This document shows, piece after piece, positions 15,384 to 24,982 of a stretch of 64,000 bases of DNA. Both the position numbers and the translations under genes were made by a program. Positions within the stretch are counted from its first letter, which is position 1, and each line of letters begins with the position of its first letter. The DNA comes from Cellulomonas fulva (GTDB lineage: Bacteria > Actinomycetota > Actinomycetes > Actinomycetales > Cellulomonadaceae): the NCBI RefSeq assembly GCF_018531375.1, contig NZ_JAHBOH010000001.1, positions 2,852,001 through 2,916,000 on the forward strand, in the 5' to 3' direction. Under the pieces are notes generated by a model. The model was given only the letters and a program-made list of their open reading frames with translations, was not told the origin of the DNA and did no database searches.

Positions 15384-15821
15384 TCAGTCGTCGGGCAGGC
15401 CGCGGGAGCGCGCGGCGACGAGCGTCGCGAGCCGGCGCGCCTCGGCGTTCGCGCGCTCACCGTCGGCGCGCTGCACGCCCATGACGGCGAGCGTGTCGCC
15501 GTCGGCGAGGTCGAGCTGGACCCACGGCCGGTCGCCGAACCGCACGGAGACGATCTGCTCCCACTGCAGGTGCGTGGTGACCAGGAGGTTGCGGACCGTG
15601 AGCCCGCGCTCGTCGGGCACCGCCGCGACCGAGGCCTGCCGCCAGCAGAACCACGCGATGAGCAGACCCAGCAGCACGAACCCGGTGCGGTCCAGCGCCG
15701 TCAGGTCCGGCATGAGCGCGACCAGCACGCCCGTCGCGGCGAGCACCAGGACGACGAGCGCCCACGCGACGATCCGGGCGAGGTGGGGCCGGAACGGCCG
15801 CAGCGCCGGGTCCGCGGGCAT
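15384..15821 (-). CDS. PH domain-containing membrane protein
   Basis: A 145-residue protein with two N-terminal membrane helices (about residues 16-36 and 45-62, LVVLVLAATGVLVALM and FVLLGLLIAWFCW) and a small beta-rich domain resembling the bacterial PH domain (residues 65-120, GLTVRNLLVTTHLQWEQIVSVRF followed by VQLDLADG; shown here in part only). Such proteins are probably membrane anchors or scaffolds; no enzymatic role is apparent. The ATG overlaps the hisG stop as ATGA, so it is translated with the histidine genes, a linkage seen in related actinobacteria, although a role in histidine synthesis is not implied. Confidence 0.75.
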   Translation of the reverse strand: MPADPALRPFRPHLARIVAWALVVLVLAATGVLVALMPDLTALDRTGFVLLGLLIAWFCWRQASVAAVPDERGLTVRNLLVTTHLQWEQIVSVRFGDRPWVQLDLADGDTLAVMGVQRADGERANAEARRLATLVAARSRGLPDD

Positions 15822-16669
15822 CAGATCCGGCAGGCGTGGATCGAGGTCACCAGGATCGCGCGCGCGCCCAGGTCGTAGAGCTGGTCCATCACGCGGTTGG
15901 TCTGGTCGCGGCGCACCATCGCGCGCACCGCGGCCCAGTCGCGGTTGTGCAGCGGGGAGACCGTCGGCGACTCGAGCCCCGGCGTGACCGCCACGGCCGC
16001 GTCGACGAGCGTGAGCGGCACGTCGTAGTCCATCAGCACGTACTCGCGCGCCGTCAGGACGCCCTGCAGGCGGCGCGTCAGCACGTCGAGCCCGGCCGGC
16101 ACCGCGACGTCGGAGCGGCGCACGAGCACGGCCTCCGAGCGCAGCAGCGGCTCGCCGAAGATCTCCAGGCCCGCCGCGCGGAGCGTCGAGCCCGTCTCCA
16201 CGACGTCCGCGATCACGTCGGCCACGCCGAGGCGGATCGCGCTCTCGACGGCTCCGTCGAGCCGCACCACGCCGGCCGGCTCGACGCCGCGGTCGCCGAG
16301 CACGGTGCGCACCAGCACCGGGTAGGACGTGGCGACGCGCTGCCCGGCGATCTGCGCGACGTCGGTCATGGTGCCCGCCGTCGTCGCGAACCGGAACGTC
16401 GACCGCGCGAAGCCGAGCGGCAGGTGCTCGACCGCCGCGGACTCCGAGTCCAGCAGCAGGTCCCGGCCGGTGATGCCCACGTCGACGGTCCCCGCGCCCA
16501 CGTACACCGCGATGTCCCGCGGCCGCAGGAAGAAGAACTCGACGTCGTTGTCCGGGTCGGGCAGGACGAGCTCGCGCGAGTCGCGGCGCTGGCGGTAGCC
16601 CGCCTCGCGGAGCATCTCGACGGCGGGCTCGGACAGGGAGCCCTTGTTGGGGACGGCGATGCGCAGCAC
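15821..16669 (-). CDS. hisG: ATP phosphoribosyltransferase HisG (long form)
   Basis: First step of histidine synthesis: condenses ATP with PRPP to phosphoribosyl-ATP. At 282 residues this is the long form, with the catalytic domains ([14 protein letters not shown] at the start, VGITGRDLL near residue 60, [19 protein letters not shown] near 160 as the PRPP loop) and a C-terminal ACT-like domain (from about residue 210) that binds histidine for feedback inhibition. The GTG at 16669 was chosen because family members start [10 protein letters not shown] and GAAGGAT precedes it by a few bases; the upstream frame is open but not conserved. It lies 70 bases after hisE. Confidence 0.96.
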   Translation of the reverse strand: MLRIAVPNKGSLSEPAVEMLREAGYRQRRDSRELVLPDPDNDVEFFFLRPRDIAVYVGAGTVDVGITGRDLLLDSESAAVEHLPLGFARSTFRFATTAGTMTDVAQIAGQRVATSYPVLVRTVLGDRGVEPAGVVRLDGAVESAIRLGVADVIADVVETGSTLRAAGLEIFGEPLLRSEAVLVRRSDVAVPAGLDVLTRRLQGVLTAREYVLMDYDVPLTLVDAAVAVTPGLESPTVSPLHNRDWAAVRAMVRRDQTNRVMDQLYDLGARAILVTSIHACRI

Positions 16670-16739
16670 GGGGATCCTTCGGCGGGGACGTCGGGACGGG
16701 CTCGGAGCGGGGTCGCTCAGGATGAGGGGTGGGGACCGC

Positions 16740-17003
16740 TCAGAGGTGGGCGTAGACGTCGTCGAGCGTGAGCCCGCGCGCGACCATGAGCACCTGCAGG
16801 TGGTAGAGCAGCTGCGAGATCTCCTCGGCCGTCCGCTCGTCACCCTCGTGCTCCGCGGCCATCCAGACCTCGGCCGCCTCCTCGACGATCTTCTTGCCGA
16901 TCGCGTGCACGCCCGCGTCCAGCTCGGCGACGGTCCCCGAGCCTGCGGGCCGGCTCACCGCCTTCTCGGACAGCTCGGCGAACAGCGCCTCAAACGTCTT
17001 CAC
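16740..17003 (-). CDS. hisE: Phosphoribosyl-ATP pyrophosphatase HisE
   Basis: Second step of histidine synthesis: hydrolyses phosphoribosyl-ATP to phosphoribosyl-AMP. The 87-residue all-helical MazG-like protein shows [14 protein letters not shown] at the start and the metal-binding acidic helices [18 protein letters not shown] and [14 protein letters not shown]. The frame also offers a TTG at 17012, but homologues start at KTFE, so I chose the GTG at 17003. It overlaps the end of the PnuC-family transporter gene by 14 bases. hisE before hisG is the usual actinobacterial order. Confidence 0.93.
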   Translation of the reverse strand: MKTFEALFAELSEKAVSRPAGSGTVAELDAGVHAIGKKIVEEAAEVWMAAEHEGDERTAEEISQLLYHLQVLMVARGLTLDDVYAHL

Positions 17004-17736
17004 GTCGGCCAAGACTAGACGCAGCGCCGAGCGCCCCCGTCTCGGGTTCGGCCGCTGGGACGGCAGCGGCGTCCCCGGCAGCCCGCCGGGCGCGCCACCA
17101 CACCACGAAGCCGTAGCCGACGACGCCGGCGTACACGACGTACAGCACGGCCGACGGGTAGTAGCCGGCCGAGAGCAGCAGCGGGACGCCCACCGCGTCG
17201 ACCGCGATCCAGATCAGCCAGAACTCGATCCAGCCGCGCGCCATGCCGTACGTCGCCAGCAACGAGCCGGTGAAGATCCAGGCGTCCGCCCACGGCCCCC
17301 AGGAGCCGAGCTGCTGGAACACCCAGGCGAAGCCGACCGTGCCGACCACCGCGGTGGTCGCGATGAGGACCCAGCCCCGCGGACCCGCCCACCGCGGCTC
17401 GACGGCGGGGGCGTCCGGTACGCCGGCCTCGCGCGCGGCCCGCCGGGTCGCGCTCCACCGCGCCCAGCCGTACACGGACACCACGACGAAGAACACCTGC
17501 CGGCCGGCCTGGCCGTACAGGTCGCGGTGCTGCGGGGTGTCGAAGACCGCGCCGAGGAAGACCGTGAACAGCAGGACGTTCCCGACGATGCCCACCGGCC
17601 ACGCCCAGACCCGGCGACGCAGACCGCCGACCGCGGACGCGAGCCCGAACAGGTTGCCGACGATCTCCCGCCACAGGATCTCGTGGCCCGCGACGGTGAC
17701 GGTCGCGTCGAACAGCCAGCCCAGCGGTCCGCTCAC
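16990..17736 (-). CDS. ribM: PnuC-family transporter, probably riboflavin transporter RibM/PnuX
   Basis: Membrane protein of 248 residues with about seven helices and PnuC-family motifs ([52 protein letters not shown]). General annotation would call it a nicotinamide riboside transporter. Its place as the last gene of an FMN-riboswitch-controlled riboflavin operon, joined to ribH by a GTGA overlap, points instead to riboflavin uptake, as shown for RibM/PnuX of Corynebacterium and Streptomyces. Facilitated uptake followed by cytosolic phosphorylation is the known mechanism of those relatives. Its 3' end overlaps hisE by 14 bases. The substrate is inferred from context. Confidence 0.82.
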   Translation of the reverse strand: MSGPLGWLFDATVTVAGHEILWREIVGNLFGLASAVGGLRRRVWAWPVGIVGNVLLFTVFLGAVFDTPQHRDLYGQAGRQVFFVVVSVYGWARWSATRRAAREAGVPDAPAVEPRWAGPRGWVLIATTAVVGTVGFAWVFQQLGSWGPWADAWIFTGSLLATYGMARGWIEFWLIWIAVDAVGVPLLLSAGYYPSAVLYVVYAGVVGYGFVVWWRARRAAGDAAAVPAAEPETGALGAASSLGRREDV

Positions 17737-18227
17737 GCGCGGGGGTCCGCCAGCGCGCCGCGGAGCTCGCGCAGCGCCGTCACGGTCGCGACCGCCGCCT
17801 GCGCGGCCTCGTGACCCTTGTCCTCCGACGACCCGGGCAGCCCCGCGCGGTCCAGCGCCTGCTGCTCGTCGTCGCACGTCAGCACGCCGAACCCGACGGG
17901 GACGCCGGTGGCGACGCCGACCTCCGTGAGGCCGTTCGTCGCCCCGCTGCACACGTAGTCGAAGTGCGGCGTCCCGCCCCGGACGACCACGCCGAGCGCG
18001 ACGACCGCGTCCGCGCCCGCCCGCGCCGCCACCGCCGCGGCGACCGGCAGCTCGAACGTGCCCGGCACGCGCACGACGTGCACGTCCTCGACGTGCGCCT
18101 CGGCGAGGGCACGCCGGGCGCCGTCGAGCAGGCCGTCCATGACGACCTGGTGCCACGACGCCGCCACGACGACGACCCGAAGGCCGCTCCCGTCGACGGT
18201 GAGGGTGGGTGCTCCGGCGCCGCTCAT
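17733..18227 (-). CDS. ribH: 6,7-dimethyl-8-ribityllumazine synthase
   Basis: Penultimate step of riboflavin synthesis: condenses 5-amino-6-ribitylamino-uracil with 3,4-dihydroxy-2-butanone 4-phosphate. The 164-residue protein carries the substrate-site motifs [25 protein letters not shown] (catalytic His in the GGTPHF loop) and a phosphate-binding [14 protein letters not shown], followed by the C-terminal [12 protein letters not shown] helix. It forms a capsid-like or pentameric assembly in characterised members. ATGA overlap with ribBA upstream and GTGA overlap with the transporter downstream show a tightly coupled operon. Confidence 0.96.
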   Translation of the reverse strand: MSGAGAPTLTVDGSGLRVVVVAASWHQVVMDGLLDGARRALAEAHVEDVHVVRVPGTFELPVAAAVAARAGADAVVALGVVVRGGTPHFDYVCSGATNGLTEVGVATGVPVGFGVLTCDDEQQALDRAGLPGSSEDKGHEAAQAAVATVTALRELRGALADPRA

Positions 18228-19588
18228 GCGAGGTCCTCCAGGGGGACGTAGGTGTGGTCGGTGGTGTCCGCACCCGGCGTGCCGGCGGCGCGGACGGGTT
18301 CGACGCGGACGGGGTCGAGGTGGAGCGCGTGGCCCATCGACGTCGCCTTGGTGCGCAGGTAGGCCTCGTTCTGCGGCGTCCGGCCGACCTCGAGGCCGCG
18401 GACCTCCGCCACCTCGACGCCGTGGGCGCGCAGGCCGGCGACCTTGGCCGGGTTGTTGGTCAGCAGGCGCACGCGCGCGACCCCGAGCTCCCGCAGGATC
18501 GCCGCCGCCGCGCCGTACTCGCGCCGGTCGGCGGGCCAGCCCAGGTCCAGGTTGGCCTCGACCGTGTCGCGGCCCTCGTCCTGCAGCGCGTAGGCGGCCA
18601 CCTTGGCCAGCAGGCCGATCCCCCGCCCCTCGTGCCCGCGCAGGTAGACCACCGCCCCGCCCTCGGCGGCCGCGAGCTCGAGCGCCGCGTCGAGCTGGGG
18701 TCCGCAGTCGCAGCGGGCGGAGCCGAACGCGTCGCCCGTGAGGCACTCGGAGTGCACGCGGACCACGGGCTCCTCGGCGAGGCCGGCGGTCGGGACCAGC
18801 GCGACGTGCTCGTCGCCGGTGCGCAGGTCGCGGAAGCCGTGGATCCGGAAGTCGCCGTGCCGGGTCGGCAGGTACGCGGTGTGCGTGGCGTGCACGCGCG
18901 GGCGCCCGGCCACGGGCCTGTCGGTGACGACCTCCGCGTCGTGCTCGCGCCGCCACGCGACCAGGTCGGCGATGGTGAGCAGCACCAGGCCGGCCTCGGC
19001 GGCGAGCGCGGCCGCCTGCGGCAGCCGGACCATCGAGCCGTCGTCGTGCACCAGCTCCGCGATCGCGCCCACCGGCTCCAGGCCGGCCAGCCGGCACAGG
19101 TCGACGGCGGCCTCCGTGTGCCCCGCCCGGTGCAGGACGCCGCCCGGGACGGCGCGCAGGGGCAGCACGTGCCCGGGCCGGATCAGGTCCCCCGCGCCGC
19201 TCGCGGGGTCCGCCAGGACGCGCAGCGTGCGCGCGCGGTCCGCCGCGGAGATCCCCGTGGTCACGCCCGTCGCGGCGTCCACCGTCACCGTGTACGCCGT
19301 GCGCCGGGGGTCCTGGCTGTGCGGCACCATGAGCGGCAGGTCGAGCGCGTCGGCGCGCGCCGCGGGCATGGGCGCGCACAGGTAGCCCGAGGAGTGCCGG
19401 ATCGTCCAGGCCACCCACTCGGGGGTCGCGGACTGCGCGGCCAGGATCACGTCCGCCTCGTTCTCGCGGTCCGGGGAGTCCGCCACCAGGACGGGCCGGC
19501 CCGCGCGCAGCGCGTCGAGCGCCTCCGGCACCGTGCCGAGCCGGACGAGCTCCCGCTCCGCGCCGCGCCCCGCGCCCGGGTCGCTCAT
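18224..19588 (-). CDS. ribBA: Bifunctional DHBP synthase / GTP cyclohydrolase II
   Basis: Supplies both precursors of riboflavin: the N-terminal half makes 3,4-dihydroxy-2-butanone 4-phosphate from ribulose 5-phosphate, the C-terminal half opens GTP. In 454 residues, the first domain (about 15-220) has [26 protein letters not shown] and [10 protein letters not shown]. The second (about 225-440) has the zinc motif [19 protein letters not shown], then [11 protein letters not shown] and LLTNNPAKV. Both active sites look intact. The ATG overlaps the ribE stop and its own stop overlaps ribH (ATGA each), so it is translated with them under the upstream FMN riboswitch. Confidence 0.96.
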   Translation of the reverse strand: MSDPGAGRGAERELVRLGTVPEALDALRAGRPVLVADSPDRENEADVILAAQSATPEWVAWTIRHSSGYLCAPMPAARADALDLPLMVPHSQDPRRTAYTVTVDAATGVTTGISAADRARTLRVLADPASGAGDLIRPGHVLPLRAVPGGVLHRAGHTEAAVDLCRLAGLEPVGAIAELVHDDGSMVRLPQAAALAAEAGLVLLTIADLVAWRREHDAEVVTDRPVAGRPRVHATHTAYLPTRHGDFRIHGFRDLRTGDEHVALVPTAGLAEEPVVRVHSECLTGDAFGSARCDCGPQLDAALELAAAEGGAVVYLRGHEGRGIGLLAKVAAYALQDEGRDTVEANLDLGWPADRREYGAAAAILRELGVARVRLLTNNPAKVAGLRAHGVEVAEVRGLEVGRTPQNEAYLRTKATSMGHALHLDPVRVEPVRAAGTPGADTTDHTYVPLEDLA

Positions 19589-20184
19589 CGCGGCACCGCC
19601 GTGAGCAGCCGTTCGGCGTACTTCGCGAGCACGTCCACCTCCAGGTTGACGGGCGAGCCGACGACGAGGGTGCCGAGCGTGGTGCCGGCGAGCGTCGTCG
19701 GGATCAGGGAGACGCCGAACGCCTCGTCGGACACGTGCGTGACGGTGAGCGAGACCCCGCTGACCGCGATCGAGCCCTTCTCCGCCACGTAGCGCGCGAG
19801 GGCGGGCGGGACGGCGACCTCGACCTCGTCCCACCGCTCGCCCGGACGCCGCGCCAGCACGGTGCCGACGCCGTCGACGTGGCCCTGGACGACGTGCCCG
19901 CCGTACCGTCCGCCGACGGCCAGCGCGCGCTCGAGGTTCACGGGTGCGCCGACGACGAGCGAGCCGAGGGCCGTGCGCCGCAGCGACTCCGGCATCACGT
20001 CGGCCGTGAACGTCCCGTCGCCGGGCAGGTCGCTGACCGTGAGGCAGACGCCGTCGACGGCGATGGAGTCGCCCAGGTGCGCGTCGGACGTGACGAGCGG
20101 TCCGCGCACCCGCAGCCGTGCGTCCTGGCCGCGGTCCTCGATCGCGACGACCGAGCCCAGCTCCTCGACGATCCCGGTGAACAT
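19585..20184 (-). CDS. ribE: Riboflavin synthase alpha subunit
   Basis: Final step: dismutation of two 6,7-dimethyl-8-ribityllumazine molecules to riboflavin. The 199-residue protein shows the twin lumazine-binding repeats: [16 protein letters not shown] and GHVDGVG in the N-terminal barrel and [11 protein letters not shown] and SLIPTTL in the second barrel. The start ATG shares one base with the ribD stop (TGATG). Length and motifs match functional family members. It lies second in the operon. Confidence 0.96.
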   Translation of the reverse strand: MFTGIVEELGSVVAIEDRGQDARLRVRGPLVTSDAHLGDSIAVDGVCLTVSDLPGDGTFTADVMPESLRRTALGSLVVGAPVNLERALAVGGRYGGHVVQGHVDGVGTVLARRPGERWDEVEVAVPPALARYVAEKGSIAVSGVSLTVTHVSDEAFGVSLIPTTLAGTTLGTLVVGSPVNLEVDVLAKYAERLLTAVPR

Positions 20185-21230
20185 CAGGCCTCCCGCAGGG
20201 GTGTGGCGACGACGAGCACGTCCGGCCCGAGCGGCAGCACGCTGACCGGCTCGAGCCGCACGGCGTCGGCGATCGTGGTGATGCCCAGGTCCGCGAGAGC
20301 GGCCGGGCCGGAGCCGAGCAGGACGGGCGCGACGTACGCGTGCACCTCGTCCACGAGCCCGGCGCGGAGGAACGCGGCGGCGAGCGTCGGTCCGCCCTCG
20401 ACGAGCACGCGGCGCACGCCGCGCGCACGCAGGTCGTCCAGCACGCTCGCCGGGTCGTGCGTCGCCAGCGCGACCAGCTCGCCGCCGGGACCGCGCAGCC
20501 GCGCGCCCGCCGGGACCTCGCGCCGGCCGACGACGACGCGCAGCGGCTGGTGCTCGGCGAGCGAGCCGTCGGCCGTGCGGGCCGTCAGCGAGGGGTCGTC
20601 GCGCAGCGCGGTGCCCGTGCCGACGACGATCGCGTCGACCTCGGCCCGCAGCTCGTGCGCGTGCCGCCGCGCGACGTCGGAGGTGATCCACCGGCTCGAG
20701 CCGTCGGCCGCGGCGACGCGGCCGTCCAGCGAGGTGGCGGTCTTGAGCGTGACGAACGGGCGGTCGCGGCCGACGGTCGGGAGCCACGCACCGAGCACCG
20801 TGCGGCCCTCGTCGGCCAGCACGCCGGTCTCGACCACGACGCCCGCGGCCCGCAGCACGGCCGCTCCCCCGGCGGCCACCGGGTTCGGGTCCTCGACCGC
20901 GACGACGACGCGTCGCACGCCCGCCGCGAGCAGCGCCTGCGTGCACGCGCCCGTGCGGCCGGTGTGCGCGCACGGCTCGAGCGTCACCACGGCCGTCGCA
21001 CCGCGCGTGTCCTGCCCGCGCTCCGCCGCGTCCGCCAGCGCCGCGACCTCGGCGTGCGGGGTGCCCGCTCCCCGGTGCCACCCCTCGCCGATCGTCGTCG
21101 CGGGGCCGTCGTCGTCCTCGTCGGGACGCAGCAGGACGCAGCCCACGCGCGGGTTCGGGTCGTGCTCGGGCCCGCGGCGCGCGAGCTCGAGGGCGCGGCG
21201 CATCGCCGCGCGCTCGTCGGCGCTGGTCAC
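20184..21230 (-). CDS. ribD: Bifunctional deaminase / reductase RibD
   Basis: Second and third steps of riboflavin synthesis: deaminates the pyrimidine ring and reduces the ribose side chain. The N-terminal deaminase (to about residue 145) carries the zinc site TPHAEVAAL and [14 protein letters not shown]; the C-terminal reductase has [36 protein letters not shown] and NADPH-binding surroundings. I chose the GTG at 21230, with GGAGG at a short distance upstream, giving 348 residues; an ATG in frame at 21299 would add 23 poorly conserved residues and lies only about 17 bases after the riboswitch. First gene of the operon; the leader contains an FMN riboswitch. Confidence 0.92.
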   Translation of the reverse strand: MTSADERAAMRRALELARRGPEHDPNPRVGCVLLRPDEDDDGPATTIGEGWHRGAGTPHAEVAALADAAERGQDTRGATAVVTLEPCAHTGRTGACTQALLAAGVRRVVVAVEDPNPVAAGGAAVLRAAGVVVETGVLADEGRTVLGAWLPTVGRDRPFVTLKTATSLDGRVAAADGSSRWITSDVARRHAHELRAEVDAIVVGTGTALRDDPSLTARTADGSLAEHQPLRVVVGRREVPAGARLRGPGGELVALATHDPASVLDDLRARGVRRVLVEGGPTLAAAFLRAGLVDEVHAYVAPVLLGSGPAALADLGITTIADAVRLEPVSVLPLGPDVLVVATPLREA

Positions 21231-21315
21231 GTCCACCTCCCGGCCTCGGTCGGCTCCGGGGGTGCGCGCAGGAAGGTGCCACGCGTCAACGGCCCGCACC
21301 GCACGGTGCGCGCCG

Positions 21316-21452
21316 CCACGTACTTCCTCCCATCCGGACTTTCACCGTCGGTCCTGGAGTTCCACCAGGTCAACCGCGTGGCCGACGATCGCTCGTCGCC
21401 CGCACGGGTCGCGGACTGTCACCGCCGGCTCGGACTTTCACCGACCCCGGAG
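21316..21452 (-). promoter_or_regulatory. FMN riboswitch (RFN element) controlling the rib operon
   Basis: Read on the minus strand, the leader contains the hallmark RFN segments in order: GGGGTCGGTGAAAGTCCGAG, GACAGTCCGCGACCC, a variable arm, CTGGTGGAACTCCAG, CCGACGGTGAAAGTCCGG and ATGGGAGGAAGTACG. These match the conserved junction and arms of FMN aptamers. The element ends about 85 bases before the chosen ribD start. No clear T-tract terminator follows, so control may act on translation or through Rho. Confidence 0.94.
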
Positions 21453-21542
21453 CACGTGTACTCGACCACGACGAACGCCGCGGTCGCTTCCGATGATGCC
21501 ACAGCCGCGGCGCACCCCCGACGGGGTGCCCGCGCGTCGGGC

Positions 21543-22205
21543 TCAGGCCTGGATCGTCGACCCGAGGGTGCGCAGCGCGTCGATCTCGGCCGCGACGTCG
21601 TCGGCGCCGTACACCGCGGACCCCGCGACGAACACGTCCGCCCCGGCCTGCGCGACGCGCGCGATCGTCGACCGCGAGATCCCGCCGTCGACCTGCAGCC
21701 ACGTGCCGGTCCCGGCCTGCGCGATGGCCTGCCGCGTCCGGCGGATCTTCGGCAGCATCCCCTCGATGAACGACTGGCCGCCGAACCCCGGCTCGACCGT
21801 CATGACGAGCACCATGTCGAGCTCCGGGAGCAGGTCGAGGAACGGCTCCACGGGCGACGCCGGGCGCAGGCCCACGCCGGCCCGCGCCCCGAGCGACCGC
21901 AGCTCGCGCGCCAGCCGCACCGGCGCCTGCGTCGCCTCGGCGTGGAACGTCACCGACGACGCCCCGGCGCGGGCGAACTCCGGCGCCCAGCGGTCGGCGT
22001 CCTCGATCATGAGGTGCACGTCCACCGGCACGGGCGAGACCTCGACGATGCGCTGCACGATCGGCAGCCCGAGCGTGAGGTTCGGCACGAAGTGGTTGTC
22101 CATCACGTCGACGTGCACCAGGTCGGCGTTCGCGATGCGCTGCAGGTCGCGCTCGAGGTTGACGAAGTCGGCGGACAGGATGCTGGGAGCGATCTTCACG
22201 GCCAC
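21543..22205 (-). CDS. rpe: Ribulose-phosphate 3-epimerase
   Basis: Interconverts ribulose 5-phosphate and xylulose 5-phosphate in the pentose phosphate pathway; its substrate also feeds the neighbouring RibBA. The 220-residue TIM barrel begins [11 protein letters not shown] and has the metal-binding [12 protein letters not shown] and DVHLMIED (His and Asp ligands), the mobile loop [12 protein letters not shown] and the phosphate-binding VDGGIS and GSAVYG. The GTG start is six bases after TAGGCT, so the gene may be leaderless; it lies 28 bases from the rsmB stop. The riboswitch-led rib operon follows it. Confidence 0.95.
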   Translation of the reverse strand: MAVKIAPSILSADFVNLERDLQRIANADLVHVDVMDNHFVPNLTLGLPIVQRIVEVSPVPVDVHLMIEDADRWAPEFARAGASSVTFHAEATQAPVRLARELRSLGARAGVGLRPASPVEPFLDLLPELDMVLVMTVEPGFGGQSFIEGMLPKIRRTRQAIAQAGTGTWLQVDGGISRSTIARVAQAGADVFVAGSAVYGADDVAAEIDALRTLGSTIQA

Positions 22206-22217
22206 CCGGTCAGCCTA
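22203..22217 (-). promoter_or_regulatory. Putative leaderless promoter -10 of rpe
   Basis: TAGGCT (22217-22212), six bases, GTG, in the short rsmB-rpe gap. Confidence 0.4.
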
Positions 22218-22233
22218 GCCAGGGGCCGACGCC

Positions 22234-23862
22234 TCAGCCGAGGCGGCGCAGCAGCGTCAGGTGCATCGCGTCCGTGCCGTGCACGTGCGGCCAGAGCTGC
22301 AGGTCCACGCGGTCCCCGACGAGGTCGAGCGGCCCGGCCGCGACGCCGCGGGCGACCGTCCGCGCATCGACCTGCTCGACCGCGAGCCCCGCCTTCGCGG
22401 CGACCTTGATCGCGTCACCGACGACCAGCCGCGTCTCCGCCAGGTGCGGGGAGCACGTCACGTACGCGACGACGCCGCCGGGGCGCACCGCCCGCAGCGC
22501 CGAGCCCAGCAGCTCGCGCTGCAGCGCGGCGAGCCCGACGAGGTCGGCGGGCGTCCGGCGCCAGCGCGACTCCGGGCGGCGCCGCAGCGCGCCCAGCCCC
22601 GTGCACGGCGCGTCCACCATCACGCGGTCGTACGCCGCGGGCTCGTCGTCGCCCACCGTGCGTCCGTCGCCGGTGCGGACGTCCTCGACCGCGTCCGCCG
22701 GCACCGCGCGCAGCGCCTGCTCCACCAGGCGCGCGCGGTGCGGCTGCACCTCGTTCGCCACCAGCCGCGCGCCGCGCTGCGCGGCCAGCGCCGCGAGCAG
22801 GGCCGCCTTGCCGCCCGGGCCGGCGCACAGGTCGAGCCACCGCTCGTCGGGGCCCTCGAGCGGCGCGGCGGCGAGCGCGAGCGCCACCAGCTGGCTGCCC
22901 TCGTCCTGCACCCCCGCCCGGCCGGTGCGGACGGCCTCGAACGCCGCGGGGTCGCCGCCGCCCGGGACCACGGCGACGGGTGAGACCGCGCCCGGCCGCG
23001 CCTCGTCCCCCGCCGCGGCCAGCAGGTCGACGGGGTCGACGAGCCCGGGGCGCGCGACGAGCGCGACGAGCGGCGCGGCGTTGTCGGCGTCGAGGAGCGC
23101 CTCGACGTCGGCCGCCGCGCGACCGTCCCCGACCAGCGCCTCGCGCAGCGCGCGGACCACCCACTGCGGGTGGCTCTGCGTCGCCGCGAGCCGGACGACC
23201 GGGTCCTCGCCGGACGGGTCCGCGGCGTCGCCGACCCGCTCGAGCCACGTCGCGAGCTCGTCGCGGGCGACCGCCCGCAGGACCGCGTTCACGAACTGCG
23301 ACGCGCCGGTGCCGACGCGCTCGCGGGCGAGCCCGACCGTCTGGGACACCGCCGCGTGCGCGGGCACCCGCATGCCGAGCAGCTGGTGGGTGCCCAGCCG
23401 CAGCAGGTCGAGCACCGGCGGGTCGATCTTCCCGACGTCGCGGCCCGCGGCCTGCTCGACGACGGCGTCGTAGCGGCCCCGCAGCCGCAGGGTGCCGTAG
23501 GCCAGCTCGGTGGCGAAGCCCGCGTCCCGGCCGCGGATCCCCCGCTCGCGCAGCAGCGGCGGCAGGACCAGGTTCGCGTACGAGTCGCCCTCGTCGACCG
23601 CCCGCAGCACGTCGAACGCGACGGCGCGGGCGGGGTCCGCCCCGCGGGCCCGCTGCGACGGCGCCTGCGCCGAGCGCTGCACGCGCCCCTGCGCGCGGGC
23701 CGCCCCGCGCTGCCGGCCCCGCTCGTCGCGGCGCTCGTCGGCGACGCGCGGGCGACCGCGGCGGTCCTCGCGGTACCCGCCCTCCTTGCGCACGCCGTCC
23801 TCGCGCGGGTCGTCCCTGCGCGCGTCGTCCCTGCGCGCGTCGTCCCGGTCCGCGCCGCTCAC
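22234..23862 (-). CDS. rsmB: 16S rRNA cytosine-967 C5-methyltransferase RsmB
   Basis: SAM-dependent methyltransferase (Fmu/NOL1/NOP2/Sun family) that makes m5C967 in 16S rRNA. Of its 542 residues the first 70 are a highly charged, probably disordered tail with a DDARR pentapeptide repeated. An NusB-like RNA-binding domain follows (about 75-215). The Rossmann catalytic domain (about 295-540) has [17 protein letters not shown] for SAM binding, DAPCTG with one catalytic Cys and VTCSPH with the second. The GTG at 23862 overlaps the fmt stop as GTGA. The N-terminal tail is longer than usual and its coding DNA is a 15-bp tandem repeat. Confidence 0.93.
   Translation of the reverse strand: MSGADRDDARRDDARRDDPREDGVRKEGGYREDRRGRPRVADERRDERGRQRGAARAQGRVQRSAQAPSQRARGADPARAVAFDVLRAVDEGDSYANLVLPPLLRERGIRGRDAGFATELAYGTLRLRGRYDAVVEQAAGRDVGKIDPPVLDLLRLGTHQLLGMRVPAHAAVSQTVGLARERVGTGASQFVNAVLRAVARDELATWLERVGDAADPSGEDPVVRLAATQSHPQWVVRALREALVGDGRAAADVEALLDADNAAPLVALVARPGLVDPVDLLAAAGDEARPGAVSPVAVVPGGGDPAAFEAVRTGRAGVQDEGSQLVALALAAAPLEGPDERWLDLCAGPGGKAALLAALAAQRGARLVANEVQPHRARLVEQALRAVPADAVEDVRTGDGRTVGDDEPAAYDRVMVDAPCTGLGALRRRPESRWRRTPADLVGLAALQRELLGSALRAVRPGGVVAYVTCSPHLAETRLVVGDAIKVAAKAGLAVEQVDARTVARGVAAGPLDLVGDRVDLQLWPHVHGTDAMHLTLLRRLG
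23804..23848. repeat. 15-bp tandem repeat (three units) in the rsmB 5' end
   Basis: Three consecutive 15-base units of the form cgcgcgtcgtccctg, differing at one or two positions, encode repeated DDARR on the minus strand. Copy-number change would keep the frame. Confidence 0.75.
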
Positions 23863-24809
23863 GCGTCCGCCCCGAGCACCAGGTCGTCCGCGAGGCGGGC
23901 GCCGCGCGCCCAGTCCGCCGCGGCCATGGGCCGCTTCCCGGGCGGGGTCACGTCCCCGAGGCGGACCGCGTGCCCGCCCGTCCCGACGAGCACGTCCCGC
24001 TTGCCGACCCGCACGCGCCCGGGCGCGAGGTCGTCGACGTCGGGTGCGGGGGTGACGGGTCCGAGGCCCAGCCGCGAGCCGTCGGGCAACGTGGTCCACG
24101 CGCCCGGTGCCGGCGTGCAGCCGCGGATGCGGCGGTCGACCACGTGCGCCGGGAAGGTCCACCGCACGCGGGCGTCCTCGACCTCGACCTTGGGCGCGTG
24201 GCTCACGCCGTCGCGGGGCTGCTCGGCGGGGCTCAGGATGCCGTCCTCGATCGCGTCGAGCGTGCGGACCAGCAGCGTCGCCCCGGCGACCGCGAGCCGG
24301 TCCAGCAGGTCGCCCGCGGTGTCGCGCGGACGGATCGTCTCGGTGAGCGTGCCGTACACGGGCCCCGTGTCGAGGCCCGCCTCGAGCCGGAACGTCGAGG
24401 CGCCCGTGACCTCGTCGCCCGCCATGATCGCGTGCTGCACCGGTGCGGCACCGCGCCAGGCCGGGAGCACCGAGAAGTGCAGGTTGACCCAGCCGTGGGT
24501 CGGCGCGGCCAGGAGCGCGGGAGGGACCAGCCCGCCGTACGCCACCACGGGCGCCGCCTCGACCTCGAGCTCGGCGACCAGCCCGGCGACCTGCGCCGCG
24601 CCGGCCTCGTCACGCAGGCTCGTCGGCGTCAGCACGGGGATGCCGGCCTCGAGCGCGCGGGCCTTCACCGGGCTCGGTGCGAGCGTGCGGCCGCGGCCCG
24701 AGCGCGCGTCGGGCCGGGTGAGGACCGCGACGACGTCGTGCCGGGAGTCGATCAGGGCGTCGAGGCTCGCCAGCGCGGGCGTGGGCGTACCGGCGAACAA
24801 CAGGCGCAT
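23859..24809 (-). CDS. fmt: Methionyl-tRNA formyltransferase
   Basis: Formylates initiator methionyl-tRNA using 10-formyltetrahydrofolate. The 316-residue protein starts [16 protein letters not shown] and contains the catalytic-site pattern [17 protein letters not shown] (Asn and His of the formyltransferase fold) and [20 protein letters not shown]; the C-terminal OB-fold domain follows from about residue 205. The ATG is preceded by TAGGAT at seven bases with no Shine-Dalgarno sequence, pointing to a leaderless mRNA. It overlaps rsmB by GTGA, the common fmt-rsmB pairing. Confidence 0.95.
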   Translation of the reverse strand: MRLLFAGTPTPALASLDALIDSRHDVVAVLTRPDARSGRGRTLAPSPVKARALEAGIPVLTPTSLRDEAGAAQVAGLVAELEVEAAPVVAYGGLVPPALLAAPTHGWVNLHFSVLPAWRGAAPVQHAIMAGDEVTGASTFRLEAGLDTGPVYGTLTETIRPRDTAGDLLDRLAVAGATLLVRTLDAIEDGILSPAEQPRDGVSHAPKVEVEDARVRWTFPAHVVDRRIRGCTPAPGAWTTLPDGSRLGLGPVTPAPDVDDLAPGRVRVGKRDVLVGTGGHAVRLGDVTPPGKRPMAAADWARGARLADDLVLGADA

Positions 24810-24822
24810 GGCGACGATCCTA
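24807..24822 (-). promoter_or_regulatory. Putative leaderless promoter -10 of fmt
   Basis: TAGGAT (24822-24817), seven bases, ATG. Confidence 0.42.
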
Positions 24823-24888
24823 GGCGCGCGCCGGGGCCCACCTCTTCGGGCGGCGTCCGTCGCGCGGCCCGCGCCCGACGTCGGGGTG

Positions 24889-24972
24889 CGCCTCGCCTGT
24901 GCCTCGCCCTGTGCCTCGCCCTGCGCCTCGACCTGTGCCTCGCCCTGTGCCTCGCGCCGTGCCTCGCCCGCG
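24889..24972. repeat. 12-bp tandem repeat, about seven units, between priA and fmt
   Basis: Seven near-identical 12-base units around gcctcgccctgt fill most of the 173-base gap and end 10 bases before the priA stop codon. Units differ by single substitutions or a one-base deletion. No gene covers them. Confidence 0.85.
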
Positions 24973-24982
24973 CGGTCGAACG

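Noticed and set aside
16990-17736. Nicotinamide riboside transporter PnuC
   Set aside because: Family is the same, but the FMN-riboswitch riboflavin operon context favours riboflavin as substrate.
24889-24972. Possible CRISPR or binding-site iteron array
   Set aside because: Contiguous 12-bp units without spacers and no nearby replication or cas genes.
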